Numbered from the stretch's first letter, positions 31,919 to 42,750 are shown. The stretch: 64,000 bases of DNA from Alloascoidea africana (GCA_030581615.1 JAKTTT010000006.1:186001-250000); one strand, 5' to 3'. The notes: generated from the sequence alone by a model not told the origin. Translations and numbers: made by a program.

Positions 31919-33517
31919 ATGGGAATTGCTGATACTACCAAGTCGGTGCAGATTGTTGCCAGAACTGCTTCAATTACTTCCAGACAAGAATCAGCCGGAG
32001 CTGTCCCCGAAGGGATTTTTGGAAAGTTTAAATATTTTCTTGCTACTCCAGGTCGTCCTGTTGATACAGCCACTTCTGCGTCAATTCAAACAGATTTAAT
32101 CGAAGATTCTAGTGATGAAGAGGATGAAAAAAACTACTCAAAGTATAATATTGTCTCCCGCGTTGTTAAGCCTAAAGCTACCCGGGGTGGCAGATTTTTT
32201 GATAATGTTACCGATTTAGCTGGTTCACGAGCAATGTTTTTGCTGACTTGTGTTATTCTTCTTATGTGGGCAATTGCTGGTATTGTTCTTGGTGCTCCTG
32301 ATAACTGGCAAATCTGGATGCAAGATGGCGGATCTATCCAAGCTTATATATCAGACACTTTGCTAATGAGACAACAGCAAAACAACTGCACTGAAACCTT
32401 GATCCTAATTGCACAAATCAAATCAAGATTCAGAACGTACATCAGACTTTTGCTTGACATTGAGAGCCATCCCAGAAAATCAGGGAAAAATATTGAACAG
32501 CAAATTGAAGAAGCCAGAAAAGATGTGGTTTCAGAAGTTGGCGATGTCAAACTACCAGATGTGAATTATTTTGATAAGATGTGCTCAAAAGTAGCCCTGT
32601 TTGTTGGTTCGCTGTACTCTTGGATTATCTACTGGATTGGAATCTTTATCTGGTTGGGCTTTGGCAAGAAGCTAGGTTGGGGTGACGTTTGGCAATTATA
32701 CATTAACACAGCAGTTGCAGTTCAAATCACCTTTGTGAGCATGTTCCTACAAAACATTAGGAAACGACACAACTCCTACATCAGAAAATGCATCAACATG
32801 ATTATGAATGTCGACAATAAGCTAGAATCTGAGGTTAGGAAGTTCACAGGCGATGAGCAGCCAAACCCAATTGTTGTCATCCCCCATTTGAAATACACAA
32901 AAACCGAGAGAGGCATAGAGTACTACGCTGCTATCATTGGTACCGGTATAGGAGTTGTCATTTCCATGGCAGTGTTAATTGCATGGCTCTGCATCGGTGA
33001 AACTATGAAATGGAGCGATAATTGGTGGTTGATTATTGGAACATACACAGGACTAGTCGGCTTCATCGATGGCTTTACTCTTCGAAATGTTTACTTTAGA
33101 CACTATGCCTATACCGAAGAGCAATTCGAGATGCTTCAGGAAGAGGAGAAGCAGCTTTTTGAAAGTTTGGGCATTAACACCAGCCAGACTTGGGATGTTC
33201 CGCAAATCGAAGATCCTGTCAAGAAAGTCAGTATCAAAGTAGGAAAGGTTCTATCTACATCAACTGCGGTAATCATCAGTGTTCTAGCTGTGTTTGCCCT
33301 CATTGGAATTTCTAGTGGTTTCCACTGGAGCGTCACTGGCCAGTTGATCTCCAATACGCCTACAATGATTATCGAAGGCTTTTTGCTCATGGTACTTCTT
33401 GAAGCACATAACAACTGCCTATTCAGATTCAGATTCTATGTGCAAGCTATTCTTGTCAGAAAGGTCAGCTTGCTCACTTATATAAAGAATTTGGACAAGT
33501 CGGAGTCTAAAATGTGA
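31919..33517 (+). CDS. FET4: Low-affinity iron/metal permease, Fet4 family
   Basis: A 532-residue plasma-membrane transporter, against 552 in S. cerevisiae Fet4, which takes up Fe2+ and also Cu, Zn and Mn. The N-terminal 100 residues are hydrophilic with an acidic patch (EDSSDEEDEKN). The family core begins at TM1 (about 105-125, LAGSRAMFLLT) and continues with APDNWQIWMQDGGS and ISDTLLMRQQQ. Further hydrophobic spans occur near 226-245, 265-280, 338-358, 370-385, 447-470 and 480-500. WQIWMQD and SDTLLMRQQ are the strongest family signatures. In S. cerevisiae FET4 is controlled by Aft1, Zap1 and Rox1; I did not find a clear copy of their sites here. No intron. Confidence 0.93.
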   Translation: MGIADTTKSVQIVARTASITSRQESAGAVPEGIFGKFKYFLATPGRPVDTATSASIQTDLIEDSSDEEDEKNYSKYNIVSRVVKPKATRGGRFFDNVTDLAGSRAMFLLTCVILLMWAIAGIVLGAPDNWQIWMQDGGSIQAYISDTLLMRQQQNNCTETLILIAQIKSRFRTYIRLLLDIESHPRKSGKNIEQQIEEARKDVVSEVGDVKLPDVNYFDKMCSKVALFVGSLYSWIIYWIGIFIWLGFGKKLGWGDVWQLYINTAVAVQITFVSMFLQNIRKRHNSYIRKCINMIMNVDNKLESEVRKFTGDEQPNPIVVIPHLKYTKTERGIEYYAAIIGTGIGVVISMAVLIAWLCIGETMKWSDNWWLIIGTYTGLVGFIDGFTLRNVYFRHYAYTEEQFEMLQEEEKQLFESLGINTSQTWDVPQIEDPVKKVSIKVGKVLSTSTAVIISVLAVFALIGISSGFHWSVTGQLISNTPTMIIEGFLLMVLLEAHNNCLFRFRFYVQAILVRKVSLLTYIKNLDKSESKM

Positions 33518-34101
33518 TTTTTTTTTCTTTTTATTAAATATACTACTGCTCTTTGATCATTGTTATATAACTCTTTAATCTGAGATTATTTCGAAAAGTA
33601 AGTTAGCAAGATACTGCCTTTATTTTATGCCACACAACACATACTCTGGGAATATGAAGTCCAAAACACTAACAAATTTCTTATAACTCGAATGTATTTG
33701 AAGAGTTTAAGCCTTTAATACTGTACCTTCAGTAATTTGCCACGTTATCGGAAAAAAATTCTCAAAACGGTAAACTGTAGTGTTGAGCCATTTCTTTGAG
33801 AGGCTCAAAGCTCAGAAATCAATAAAATGGAGTGATTCACATAGGATTAATACTCGTATGCAAATCTATCCGCCACACTTTAAGGATATGGAAATGAACA
33901 ACTACATTCCAATCATCTATTAGCTATGAAAATGAAAACGCTCAATAGGTTCAGGTGCTCCTATTGTTACGCCGAAGAAATAGTAGTGCTGATCATAATA
34001 AATCTGACAAGAACCACAGGACAAAATCTCGCACAAACAAAGTCGAAAAAACAAAAGATTATTCTTCTACAAGTGTGCTGAAATGACAATAGACGTTTCA
34101 T
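33518..34101. other. Convergent 3' region between FET4 and SERF
   Basis: About 580 bp of AT-rich DNA starting with a T-run directly after the FET4 stop. No gene, repeat or RNA was recognised. Confidence 0.45.
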
Positions 34102-34372
34102 CTATTTCTCTGACTTTTTCTTCTCATCGGCTAAAATGAATCGCATTATTGTTAGCTCAGACTGGCCTACTACTGGACAGGAAACAAAGGCACTACTGAT
34201 AGTAGTCAACCATTCTTTAAACAATACACATACCAGCTTTTTGTTTTGCTCTCATGATAGCGGCTTGCTCGTCAAGTCTTTTCTTTGGATCACCTTCTTT
34301 CTTGTTCTTTCCGGCAAGTGCCTTTTTGGCATTCTTTTCTCTGGCCTTTTCACGCTGATTTCCTCTTGACAT
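34102..34372 (-). CDS. SERF-family small protein, two exons
   Basis: Predicted 55-residue basic protein beginning MSRGNQREKAREKNAKKA and continuing with the family's KKEGDPKKRLDEQAAIM. The 4F5/SERF family (YDL085C-A in S. cerevisiae, SERF and MOAG-4 in animals) is small, disordered and promotes amyloid aggregation in models. Exon 1 is 34234-34372 and exon 2 is 34102-34130, which encodes only ADEKKKSEK. The intron, 34131-34233, has donor GTATGT, branch GCTAACA and acceptor TTTTAG. Without splicing, the frame would end in an unrelated GMCIV. The start at MSRG is chosen from the family N-terminus; an upstream in-frame start would add about 46 residues with no family match. Confidence 0.88.
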
Positions 34373-34574
34373 AATGATAACGGTCCGGTTTCTAGAGTTT
34401 GGTTGGTTATTCCTTCCCTTCCTATCCTTCCCTACGTTAGGCGAAGCGAATAAAAAGTCAAAGGAGGCAAAGCGTTTCTTCAAGTAGTCCGAGTACACCC
34501 ATACGCCCATATGAAAGCACTCAAAAGCATCATCACAAAGCTGGCTATCTACCCAAAGATCCTAAGACAACGAG

Positions 34575-35395
34575 ATGCCAGAAGAGGAAACAGATCACGT
34601 CGCTGTTGCTGAGCCTCCAATAGATGATGCTGAAAAAGAAAAGGCTGAAAGGCTTGCTGCCGCCAAAAAGAAGGTACGTCCGAGTGAGCTGTCAACCGTA
34701 GACTACATATTAATTACAAGCTTTAGTTCGAGGAACTAAAAAAGCAGAAGAAGAAGCAAAAAAAGAAGTCAAAAAAGGAAACCAAGGACAAGGATAGCAA
34801 AGAGTCGACTCCCGAGCCCCAAGAGGCAGAAGAAAAGGAGACAGCCGAAACGTTGACGCCTCCAGATGTCGTGGCTGATCAAGAACCCACAACGGAAGAT
34901 GCTCAGATCCAGAAAACAACAAGTAACAGTTCTGAAAAGGGCCAGGAGCCGGTTTCTAACAAGTCAGTTTCAGAGCTTGAGCAAGAATTGAAGGACTGGA
35001 AGCTAAAGTATGCAAATCTTGAAGAATCACTCATCGCACTGAAGAAGGAAAACATTGATCTAAAGGATAAGCTGAGCACAGCTGAAGGAAGGGCGATGCA
35101 TTTAAAGGTTCAATTGGATAAATCTAGAGTAGATCGACCTCCAGTAACTCTGAACACGCATCAATCTGGGAATCTATCAGATGATGGGGAACTCTCTTTA
35201 TCGCCTGCAAGCTATAATCCCCCTTCCGATCTAGGGGCGAGAGGAAAGCCGTATGTCCTGAAAGACTCATCCCACTTCTATAGTGACTCGCAAAATATAC
35301 AAACCGTGAAAAGTAAACTGGAAAGCTGGAAAGGATGGCAGGTTGACATGAGAGGATGGAGGTCTATTGGATCAGGCGCTATACTCGATTTCTGA
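34575..35395 (+). CDS. Golgin-like coiled-coil protein (Bug1 type), two exons
   Basis: Predicted 255 residues. Exon 1 (34575-34673) encodes an acidic start ending in KAERLAAAKKK. The intron 34674-34726 has donor GTACGT and acceptor TTTAG. Exon 2 (34727-35395) begins FEELKKQKKKQKKK. The joined LAAAKKKFEELKK motif recalls the N-terminal helix of GM130-type golgins and of yeast Bug1, which binds the GRASP protein Grh1 at the cis-Golgi. A coiled coil covers about 112-166 (VSELEQELKDWKLKY onward). The C-terminus is WKGWQVDMRGWRSIGSG, a compact aromatic tail that could be the GRASP-binding part, by analogy. It shares a 202-bp promoter with the SERF gene. Bug1 assignment is moderate. Confidence 0.72.
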
Positions 35396-35622
35396 TGTCT
35401 AAGGTATACGAAACATTATAATAAAGTGTCTTTCTTATGACTAGTATTTCAAGTGTAACCGGAACTTCTCCGTGGCATATAGCAAACAAAATGGCCAGCC
35501 AGAATAGACCGCCCTAACGTAAGATTGTGAAGTAAAGAAAAAACTGAAGCATTACAAAGTTCTTTGGACGCACGCTGTACAAAAAAACACAATTTTTTGG
35601 CTTTTTTTCCCTCAGCGTCGAA

Positions 35623-36918
35623 TCAAACCTTCTTCGAAGGGCAATGTTCTGATTTCACAAGTGAAGCATCAACAATACAATCCGTAAACTCTTCAGATGT
35701 AGCTGCATATCGATGTGCTGAAGCAGACTCTGCACCGTTTTCGGTTCCATTTGAAGGAGAGTTGTCGTTGCCGTGCTGAGAAACAACACTGGAGCAGCTT
35801 TCGTCAGTGAACTCTGGCTGAATAGTCGCAGAGTGGATTCCGTGGTCATGTAAGAAGACTCGAATGTCCTTTGCAAGCTTCAAAAACTCATGAGGGTCAC
35901 TAGTCACTGCGATATGCAAGCTCGCGATGAAGAGGTCTTCTGCAAGCATCCAGACATGAAAATCGTGGATTGACAAAACTCCAGGAATGGCCTCAATTCG
36001 TGTCTTCAAATAGTTTGCATCAATCGACTCGGGGCTTGCTTGTAGTAAAATTTTTGAAGCCTTACGACATAGAGGAAGAGCAGACGAAAAGATGATACAA
36101 GTGATGAAGACTGAAATTACCGGGTCAAAGTAAAACCTCCAGCTATATTCCGTCTTCCAGATGAAAAGAGCAGTTGCGATAACGCCTATGTTGCCAAGAG
36201 CATCTCCCATAACATGTAAGAATACGCCTTCCATGTTCAATGATTTTCCGCTGGGGACATGTTTCGCACCGTTCTTGGGTTGCAGAGCAGACCTTTCGTT
36301 CGCAACCTGGTTTACTACCACATCTGGCAAGAGGTTGCCTACACCATCTTCCAAATTCGGGCCACTTAAAAGAGTCCTCGACTCGTCTTCACCATTGTGC
36401 TCATCGGTATACAATCCTGCATGCGAATGAGAGTGGAGAGCGCCGGTCTCTTCGTCGCCATGACTGTGACTGTGCGCAGAGGAAGAGCCATGCGAGTGAG
36501 AATGCCCATGGCCATGTTCATGGAACAAAAATAAGCCAGCAATATTTGAGAGCAGCCCCAAAGTTCCTACCAGAAGGATCAGCTTGGGGTTTGTGATGAC
36601 TTGTGGCTCAAAAAACCTTTGTACTGCTTCGATCAAGATCGTTAGGCACAAAGCAATTAAGAAGACGGCGTTCATCAAAGCACCCAAAACCTCTGCTCGC
36701 TTCCATCCGTAAGTATACTCCGCGTCAGGAGATCGAGATTTTGCCACTTTGACAGCCCATAGAGCGATGATCAATGAAAAAATGTCATTTAGCATATGGA
36801 AAGAATCTGCCACAAGGGCCAGTGAGTGGACGGCATATCCAACAATGACTTCCAAGAAGAAGAAGATTGTGTCGATGACAAGTAACGTCACGATTCTAAG
36901 CTCTTTGCCACCAATCAT
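35623..36918 (-). CDS. ZRC1: Vacuolar zinc transporter, Zrc1/Cot1 family (CDF)
   Basis: A 431-residue cation diffusion facilitator, against 442 for Zrc1 and 439 for Cot1. It moves Zn2+ (and Co2+) into the vacuole in exchange for protons. Metal-site residues are present: H41 and D45 in SFHMLND, and H235 and D239 in FLHVMGDALGN. TM spans lie near 10-30, 34-56, 78-98 and 113-132, with two more after the loop. The cytosolic loop between TM4 and TM5 has a His-rich stretch at 133-167 (HEHGHGHSHSHG, HSHSH) typical of zinc sensing. The cytosolic C-terminal ferredoxin-like domain follows. Zrc1 and Cot1 cannot be told apart in a lineage with one gene. A CACGTG lies 162 bp upstream. Confidence 0.94.
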   Translation of the reverse strand: MIGGKELRIVTLLVIDTIFFFLEVIVGYAVHSLALVADSFHMLNDIFSLIIALWAVKVAKSRSPDAEYTYGWKRAEVLGALMNAVFLIALCLTILIEAVQRFFEPQVITNPKLILLVGTLGLLSNIAGLFLFHEHGHGHSHSHGSSSAHSHSHGDEETGALHSHSHAGLYTDEHNGEDESRTLLSGPNLEDGVGNLLPDVVVNQVANERSALQPKNGAKHVPSGKSLNMEGVFLHVMGDALGNIGVIATALFIWKTEYSWRFYFDPVISVFITCIIFSSALPLCRKASKILLQASPESIDANYLKTRIEAIPGVLSIHDFHVWMLAEDLFIASLHIAVTSDPHEFLKLAKDIRVFLHDHGIHSATIQPEFTDESCSSVVSQHGNDNSPSNGTENGAESASAHRYAATSEEFTDCIVDASLVKSEHCPSKKV

Positions 36919-37079
36919 CCTCCTGTGTTGGGTGTCTTTAATCGTAGTAGAACGGCTCTAAGAAAAATGAAAGAAGAGGGAGAATGAAAAGAAAGAAACT
37001 GAAAACTCCGGACGAGAAAGAAGACTTGACTGGATGAAGCTCTTAATCCTGTCCTTTCCTGAAAGGGTACGCAACAGAT

Positions 37080-37085
37080 CACGTG
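37080..37085. promoter_or_regulatory. CACGTG E-box before ZRC1
   Basis: CACGTG in the context ATCACGTGCG, 162 bp before the ZRC1 ATG and 979 bp downstream of the RPL9 ATG. A Cbf1-type core; use inferred. Confidence 0.35.
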
Positions 37086-37182
37086 CGAAACTAGTACTTA
37101 TTCTACAAGAAATCGCGCTTTTCTAACATTTGATGATTGCTGGTTTGTTTTTAGTTACACGTTATAAATCCTACAAAATGGT

Positions 37183-38101
37183 CTAGGACTCCTCCTCAAT
37201 AACGCCTTTCGCAGACACGTAAATACCATCCAAAAACTTTCGAATATCCTTGTTTCTTACTCGGGTAATCTGTTGAATATCAGCGCAGTTCTGAGAGACA
37301 TCCTCAACAGAGTTTCCGCTTAGAACGATTTCGTCCTTCTGGGTTGTAGAAATAGCAACGTCGACACCTGGCGTAATCTGAATCTGTCTAACCCTCTTTT
37401 CTCCTAGAAAGTTTCTGATCTCGACAATCTTTTGGCCATCGGTTCCATCAATAATGTTGACATTGATGGGGAAATGGGCATACACGTATCTCATCTTGTA
37501 CTTGTATCCCTTGGTGACACCGGTAATCATGTTGGCAATCAGCGATTTCACAGTTCGGAGGGCGGCAACGTGTTTCCTGTCACCGTGGTGAACTGAGAGT
37601 CTGATCTGATCGTCTGAGACTTTTCTGAAGGAAACATCGATATGTCGGATAATCTTTTGCAAAACTCCTCTTGGTCCCTTGACGGTTATAGATCTAGCCT
37701 TGATATTGACGGTAACTAGAAGCGAGATGTGTTAGCTATGTTATTCCCAGCTACCATCCCGGAAAGAATAAATCTCTAAAGTGATGCTTTATCGGTATAT
37801 GAATGCATATGCGATGCCTGGCTTCTGTTGAGACGTTCAAAATCGTATCTGGTTGTTCATAGAATTGGATATGGCTTTGTCCCCGAGCAAAATCTGTCAA
37901 ACTCTGTGCCAAAGGTTTCCAGTATATCTTGCCCATTGTAATGATTTCATAGTTCGTATCTCGTTTTCTCGGTTTCTCCATTTCAAACTGCCACAACCTA
38001 ACAAAGCACACTTCAAGAAATAAACGAATGAATCGGTTTTATCAGCTGTACATACCTCCCTTGGGAATGTCAAGAACCTGTTCTGTCTGAATGTGCTTCA
38101 T
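37183..38101 (-). CDS. RPL9: Ribosomal protein uL6 (Rpl9)
   Basis: Large-subunit ribosomal protein, 192 residues after splicing (191 in S. cerevisiae). Exon 1 (38056-38101) encodes [15 protein letters not shown] and exon 2 (37183-37715) starts [18 protein letters not shown]. The 340-bp intron, 37716-38055, has donor GTATGT and acceptor TTCTAG. Conserved stretches include [46 protein letters not shown] and [11 protein letters not shown]. This intron is the longest found in the window, in line with ribosomal protein genes of yeasts. A CTG encodes the conserved leucine in VKSLIANM. The promoter carries a CACGTG/TTAGGG pair. Confidence 0.97.
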
Positions 38102-40902
38102 TGCTGATTTCCACTACTCTATAGGCTAGTTCAAATTTGTGTCCTCCAGGCAAGTCGGGTCAATTTCAGCATGTCAAACTAGTCGAGGGTGCCCACACTG
38201 GTCGTTCAGAATATTACGCTACAGTCTCAAATATTTACACACATATCCTAAACGGGACATATTTTGTATCACGTGGTGTAGATTAGGGCAGAAGTATGAA
38301 TGGAGACCACAGCAGAAATTAGAAATTCTTGGCAACTTCCAAAAGAAGCAACAATGGAGCCAAAAAAGGCAAAGGTTACTTAAATAACTAACTATTGCCC
38401 ATTACTGAGAACCAGACTATTTCTGTACCTCTTTATTCTAACTTGATTGGCACAGTGAGCAGTTGTCATAAGCCTAGATGGATTAACATCAAGGATCTTT
38501 TGATGCTGTTTCTCTAACCATGTTTTTGCTTGAAAGGCAAGACAGGTTTTTGTAATGGAATTGATTGTGTTACTTATCAATAAATGATATTATACGCTTT
38601 TATAGGGTCAATTGACTGCACAATCTCAATGATTAAAGGGTCGACAGTTTATGAGTTTTTTCGATCAAGCTTGATCTCTCATGTATAAACACCGAGTGCT
38701 GATTCTGTTTTTCTTCTTCTTTCTGGATTATGAATAATGATAACAAAACTAAGAACTAAGGATTTTTAAATCCAACACTTGTGCTCAAGTAATGAGTCCT
38801 CTTTCTTGGTTATACTGAAAGGAAGATGAAGTTGAACTCTGAACAAGCTATTTATGTTTCATTTGCTTATTTATCTAGTTTGTTCTCTTGCTTCACATTT
38901 AAAGTTAGATGAATGTGTTGACAGAAACACCTTGGCTTTGATACTCGGAAATGGGTCTGCCTTGTTCCAGTTGGTAGATACCAAATAGTACATGGCTAGA
39001 AAAACCAAGCCTATGTTAATATGGTCATTCGTTCAAGAGTCTATGTTTATCTGCTATAAGAGTATTGATTACTATGGACGTGTATGATATGGCGTTGTTT
39101 AGTCAAATCTACTTTGACTATTGGTGTTAGATATAATCAAAACTACAAAGCCTTTTCATAGTTAGAGAAAGAACGCTGAGTCCATGTTATCAAGGTTCAG
39201 CGAAATTGGAACAACTGCTCGCAATGCCAAAACTACCGAGGCTTTAGATATCAAAACCTTTCAAAAACAGCTCCATCAATAGAACAAAAAATAGACCGTA
39301 TGTTTTTACTGGGTGTGCAGCTTCTTCTTAGTATGATCTACTCTGATCTTTTTCCTTTATTATGGCCTTTTATCCAAGAATGCAAGATGTTGTTCCACTA
39401 ACTAGAGCTCTACGGTAATATACGAACTTGTTTGGCTCACTGCAAGCAGGATACAACTAATCGTAGTGCTACCAATCTAACCTATCTATTCATTTTGTTA
39501 TCTGCTTCCAGACCCAGAATATTTGCCTGAAATCTGCCCGGAAATCTGGAATATGAATCCACGTCAGCTCTTCTAAAGCGTAGACTGAAGAAGCGGATTT
39601 CGTGTCGGAACCTGCTCGTGCTCAAGCCCTCAAAAAGCTACGAACACATTTGACCATGTTAGGTCCGAAGGAAGCTAGGAGTCAGCGATTCACACACATA
39701 GCTGCTGAATTGCTATAGAATAGGGATCTACCTACCTATTAGCTATAGACCAAGCTTACCCGGAATGGATATCACCCGAGTCTTAACAACTTGGATACTC
39801 TTATGAACGTTTATCGTCATTACCCTAAATGGTATTAACCGACACTGAGGCCGGTTAACGCAATTGAACATGAAAGTGATTTTTAATATTGCGTTTTGAA
39901 AGTATTCACAAGTTTTTCTTCTAATATCAAATACAGCACTTTTCCTTTTTCGGAATAAAGTTGTTTTTATTGGACTGCACTCATGCTTTAGTAAAACGGT
40001 CCCAAAAATCAATACAATTGTTCATGAAATCCAATGGAGCATCCATAAATTCAAAGATAATTAGTCATTCCTTATAAAAAACTTTTCAAGGCTTTAACAA
40101 TGCATTCGGCAATATTGACTATGAGATCATCTTTATCCACAATCCTCTCATACTGCCTAATCAGCAGTATTTATCAATTCGCATAAGCGACCTTCAAGTG
40201 CATCTAATCTATACGAAATTGTTCGAATCTCGACCTTTACAACATAAGGAGGACAATAAGCTCTTCGTCGCAGGGATTGTTTGACTTCCAAATAAAGTTT
40301 ACCAGTCCATCTCCTCCCACCCTAGCAATTGCCGGTAGAGACTATGTAGTCACTCTGCTTATGTCCTTGTAAGAATTATCTTGTTAACTATAGCATAACC
40401 TCGTATATACATTTCTGCGAGCCCGCCCGGGATTGGAAGCAAGATGAAAGGATTTCCTATTTGTCTCGGCTCGTGTTTCTGTTTTCGACCGCGCCGGGTT
40501 TTTTATTTGACACCAATATTCTGTCTCAACGTCGGTGTTCATGAAGAATATGAAAAAAAAGAAAGACAAATTGAAATCTGTGCTCGTTGTAATCTTTTTC
40601 ATCACAACGTACTAACCAAAAAGCAAAATCCTCTCTTTGAATCTTTTTTCTATTAGCAATTACGAGAGACGCAAAGAAGCATCAACACACGTGTAAGTTT
40701 TTCCGTACATACGAGATTCTATAAAATCAATTATTGCCCAAGGTGGAAAAAACGGTTTTGAAGGCCACCGACAAATAATACATAATATTCTATCACTAAC
40801 TCCGTGATCTAGTGTATCCAGGGAAAAAAGTGGGAATAATAATAACAAAACATAATATCAATAACTAGAGAAGAGCCCATGGCTTTCAAGTGAAGGAACG
40901 AC
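38102..40902. other. 2.8 kb without a gene between RPL9 and the WOPR gene
   Basis: The first 200 bp are the RPL9 promoter (motifs at 38270-38288). The remainder is AT-rich with only short frames. A CACGTG occurs at 40688-40693, near the 3' end of the WOPR gene. No RNA gene was recognised. Confidence 0.5.
38270..38288 (+). promoter_or_regulatory. RPL9 promoter: CACGTG and TTAGGG
   Basis: CACGTG at 38270-38275 is followed closely by TTAGGG at about 38283-38288, 170-190 bp upstream of the RPL9 ATG. CACGTG is the Cbf1 core and TTAGGG the core of Tbf1. Cbf1 and Tbf1 drive ribosomal protein genes in Candida albicans and other yeasts, whereas Rap1 does so in Saccharomyces. No Rap1-like ACACCC element was noticed. 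Confidence 0.55.
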
Positions 40903-42112
40903 TCACATTTGATTATAGTATCTAGCATAATTCTGATTCGGATCATGATAAGTTGGCATTCCGTACGAGTGCTGCTGGTTCTGGATTCCCGCTGGTGCAT
41001 TTTCCCCTGCAGGAGGTTCTGGTTTTGTACCAGCTAATCCTCCATTGACTACAATAGCATTACCATTCGTGCTTCCATTTCCAGTTAAAGTAACTCTAGG
41101 TTGTTGATGCTGCAAGATGGGTTGCTGCTGAAGCGGTCTTAACAAAGTCTGAGGCTGATGGATCGGAGTTTGAGCTGGAGTCTGGGCTGTGCTTGGAGCT
41201 TGCGTGGTTTGGGACTGAGTCACTGGGGGCACAGATGGTTGGCCTGAGCCAGGAGCGGTCGTGTAATAAACTGAGTTTCCAGATTTGGATTCTCTTTTTG
41301 GCTCAGGTCCAGAAGTTGTGGGAACGGGTTGGGAATGGGGCTGCCCATGAAATCCATCTTGCTGGGTGCCATTAGCTTGTGCCAGTGGCTGTTGAGGAAG
41401 GCCATACACACTTCCTGTTCCAGGATAAGAAATTGGGGGATAAGAGTACTTTGTACCGTAGTAGTTTGCCAATTTTGCGCCGCCAGATGCTTGAAGGTAC
41501 TGAGGATACTGTTGAGGAGGCTGAGGGAACCCCATTCTTTGAATTCCATTCACTGGTTGGTTCAGTATTTGTCCTGCCTGAGAAACCCTATATTGGATCT
41601 GACTTCCATCTGGTGCCACTGCTGTTGTTCCAGCTGGATACTCATATTGCTGTTGATGGAGTTGAGGGTGAGGTTGCGACTGTGGTTGTGGGAGCATTGC
41701 CATTGGTATAGTCATGCCTGCCATTCCCATTCCCATACCATTAGACATTCCCATTCCCATGCCCATACCAGTGTAGTCTTCGCTTAGAGGATCGTCTGAT
41801 CCAACTGCTTTTGATCCTAGACCGGATTCCTTAACCGCATTCCAGAGATCACTACTCAGCTTGATGTTTCTCAGTTCCTCGGAATCGGAAGGTCTGGGAA
41901 GTCGGTTGGTCTGGACATCTTCTGCCGAGTAGTAAGAAACAAGATGAAATGTTTCTTCCTCTGGAGTAGAAACAGTTATTGACAATGTCTTTTTAACCAG
42001 TCCCTGCTCTCGAAACGCGTAGGATGTTACCAAAGAGCCAACTAGAGCCCTATTTGGTGGGGACGGCTGTCTGTTTGAGTTCCCATTGTTCAGATATGGT
42101 ACCTGCTGAGGC

Positions 42113-42145
<33 letters not shown>

Positions 42146-42585
42146 TGAAAAGCAGTTTGAGGGCCATTTGGATATTCGTGTGGATTTGTAGAAGATGTAT
42201 CGTTTGAGTTCATATTGATAGCTGGAGCCAATCTATTGGAAGAGTCTTCATCAGCTCTCTTTCTCTTCTTTCGATTCTTTCTTTTGTCTTTCTCGTCATT
42301 AGAAGCGCCCTTGTCAAGCTCGCGATATACCAAGAATCTCCCGAGAATTCTAGATGGTGACCACGCGACACCGTCAGTCCATCTCTTGATTCCAGATTTT
42401 TCCTCACTGAACACGAAAATATTCCCAGATCTGATAAGGTGTGCGCGCTCTCTATCATGTGGTCGTCGCGTCACGGAGGGGAGAGTGCGGTAAATTGCTG
42501 CCTGAATCAATATTAGAGCATCCTTCGTGTTGGAAACATATCCATAATATGTGGGAGTTATGCTTGAAGATTGGTTAAACGCCAT
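40903..42585 (-). CDS. WOPR-family transcription factor (Wor1/Ryp1/Mit1 type)
   Basis: A 560-residue nuclear regulator. The WOPR DNA-binding domain comes in two halves. WOPRa lies at 11-90, with TYYGYVSNTKDALILIQAA, RPHDRERAHLIRSGNIFVFS and the invariant KRWTDGVAWSPSRILGRFL. WOPRb lies at about 180-250 (RALVGSLVTSYAFREQGLVK, FHLVSYYSAEDV). Between them are a basic cluster at 101-110 (KRKNRKKRKR) and a run of 12 glutamines (147-158). The Thr in KRWTDG matches the proposed PKA site of the family. The C-terminal half is Gln/Pro/Gly-rich with a GMGMGMGM tract. Relatives control white-opaque switching (Wor1), dimorphism (Ryp1) and filamentation (Mit1). YHR177W is a second yeast paralogue and could equally be the orthologue. 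The gene stands alone among long gaps. Confidence 0.93.
41720..41768 (-). repeat. Gly-Met coding tract
   Basis: CCCATT/CCCATG hexamers in tandem encode GMGMGMGM and GMGMGMAGM within the WOPR protein's C-terminal half. A length-variable simple repeat. Confidence 0.6.
42112..42148 (-). repeat. CAG/CAA run encoding polyglutamine
   Basis: Uninterrupted CTG/TTG triplets on the plus strand encode 12 glutamines between the two halves of the WOPR domain. Mostly pure CAG on the coding strand, so slippage between strains is likely. Confidence 0.8.
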
Positions 42586-42750
42586 GTCAAACGTGCCAAC
42601 GTTGATGAATGTTAGGTTTCAGCAGTCAAGACAGTGAAGCAAGAAGATTGAAAGTGAAAACTTTTTCTAGCACTTGGAACAATCAGACTCAGAGTCAAGT
42701 TTCTCTGAGTTGGAAATTTAAAAGTTAACTAAGATATAAGTTTAGAAAAA

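Noticed and set aside
37751-38011. 86-codon frame inside the RPL9 intron
   Set aside because: It lies wholly within the intron, has no recognisable features and probably occurs by chance.
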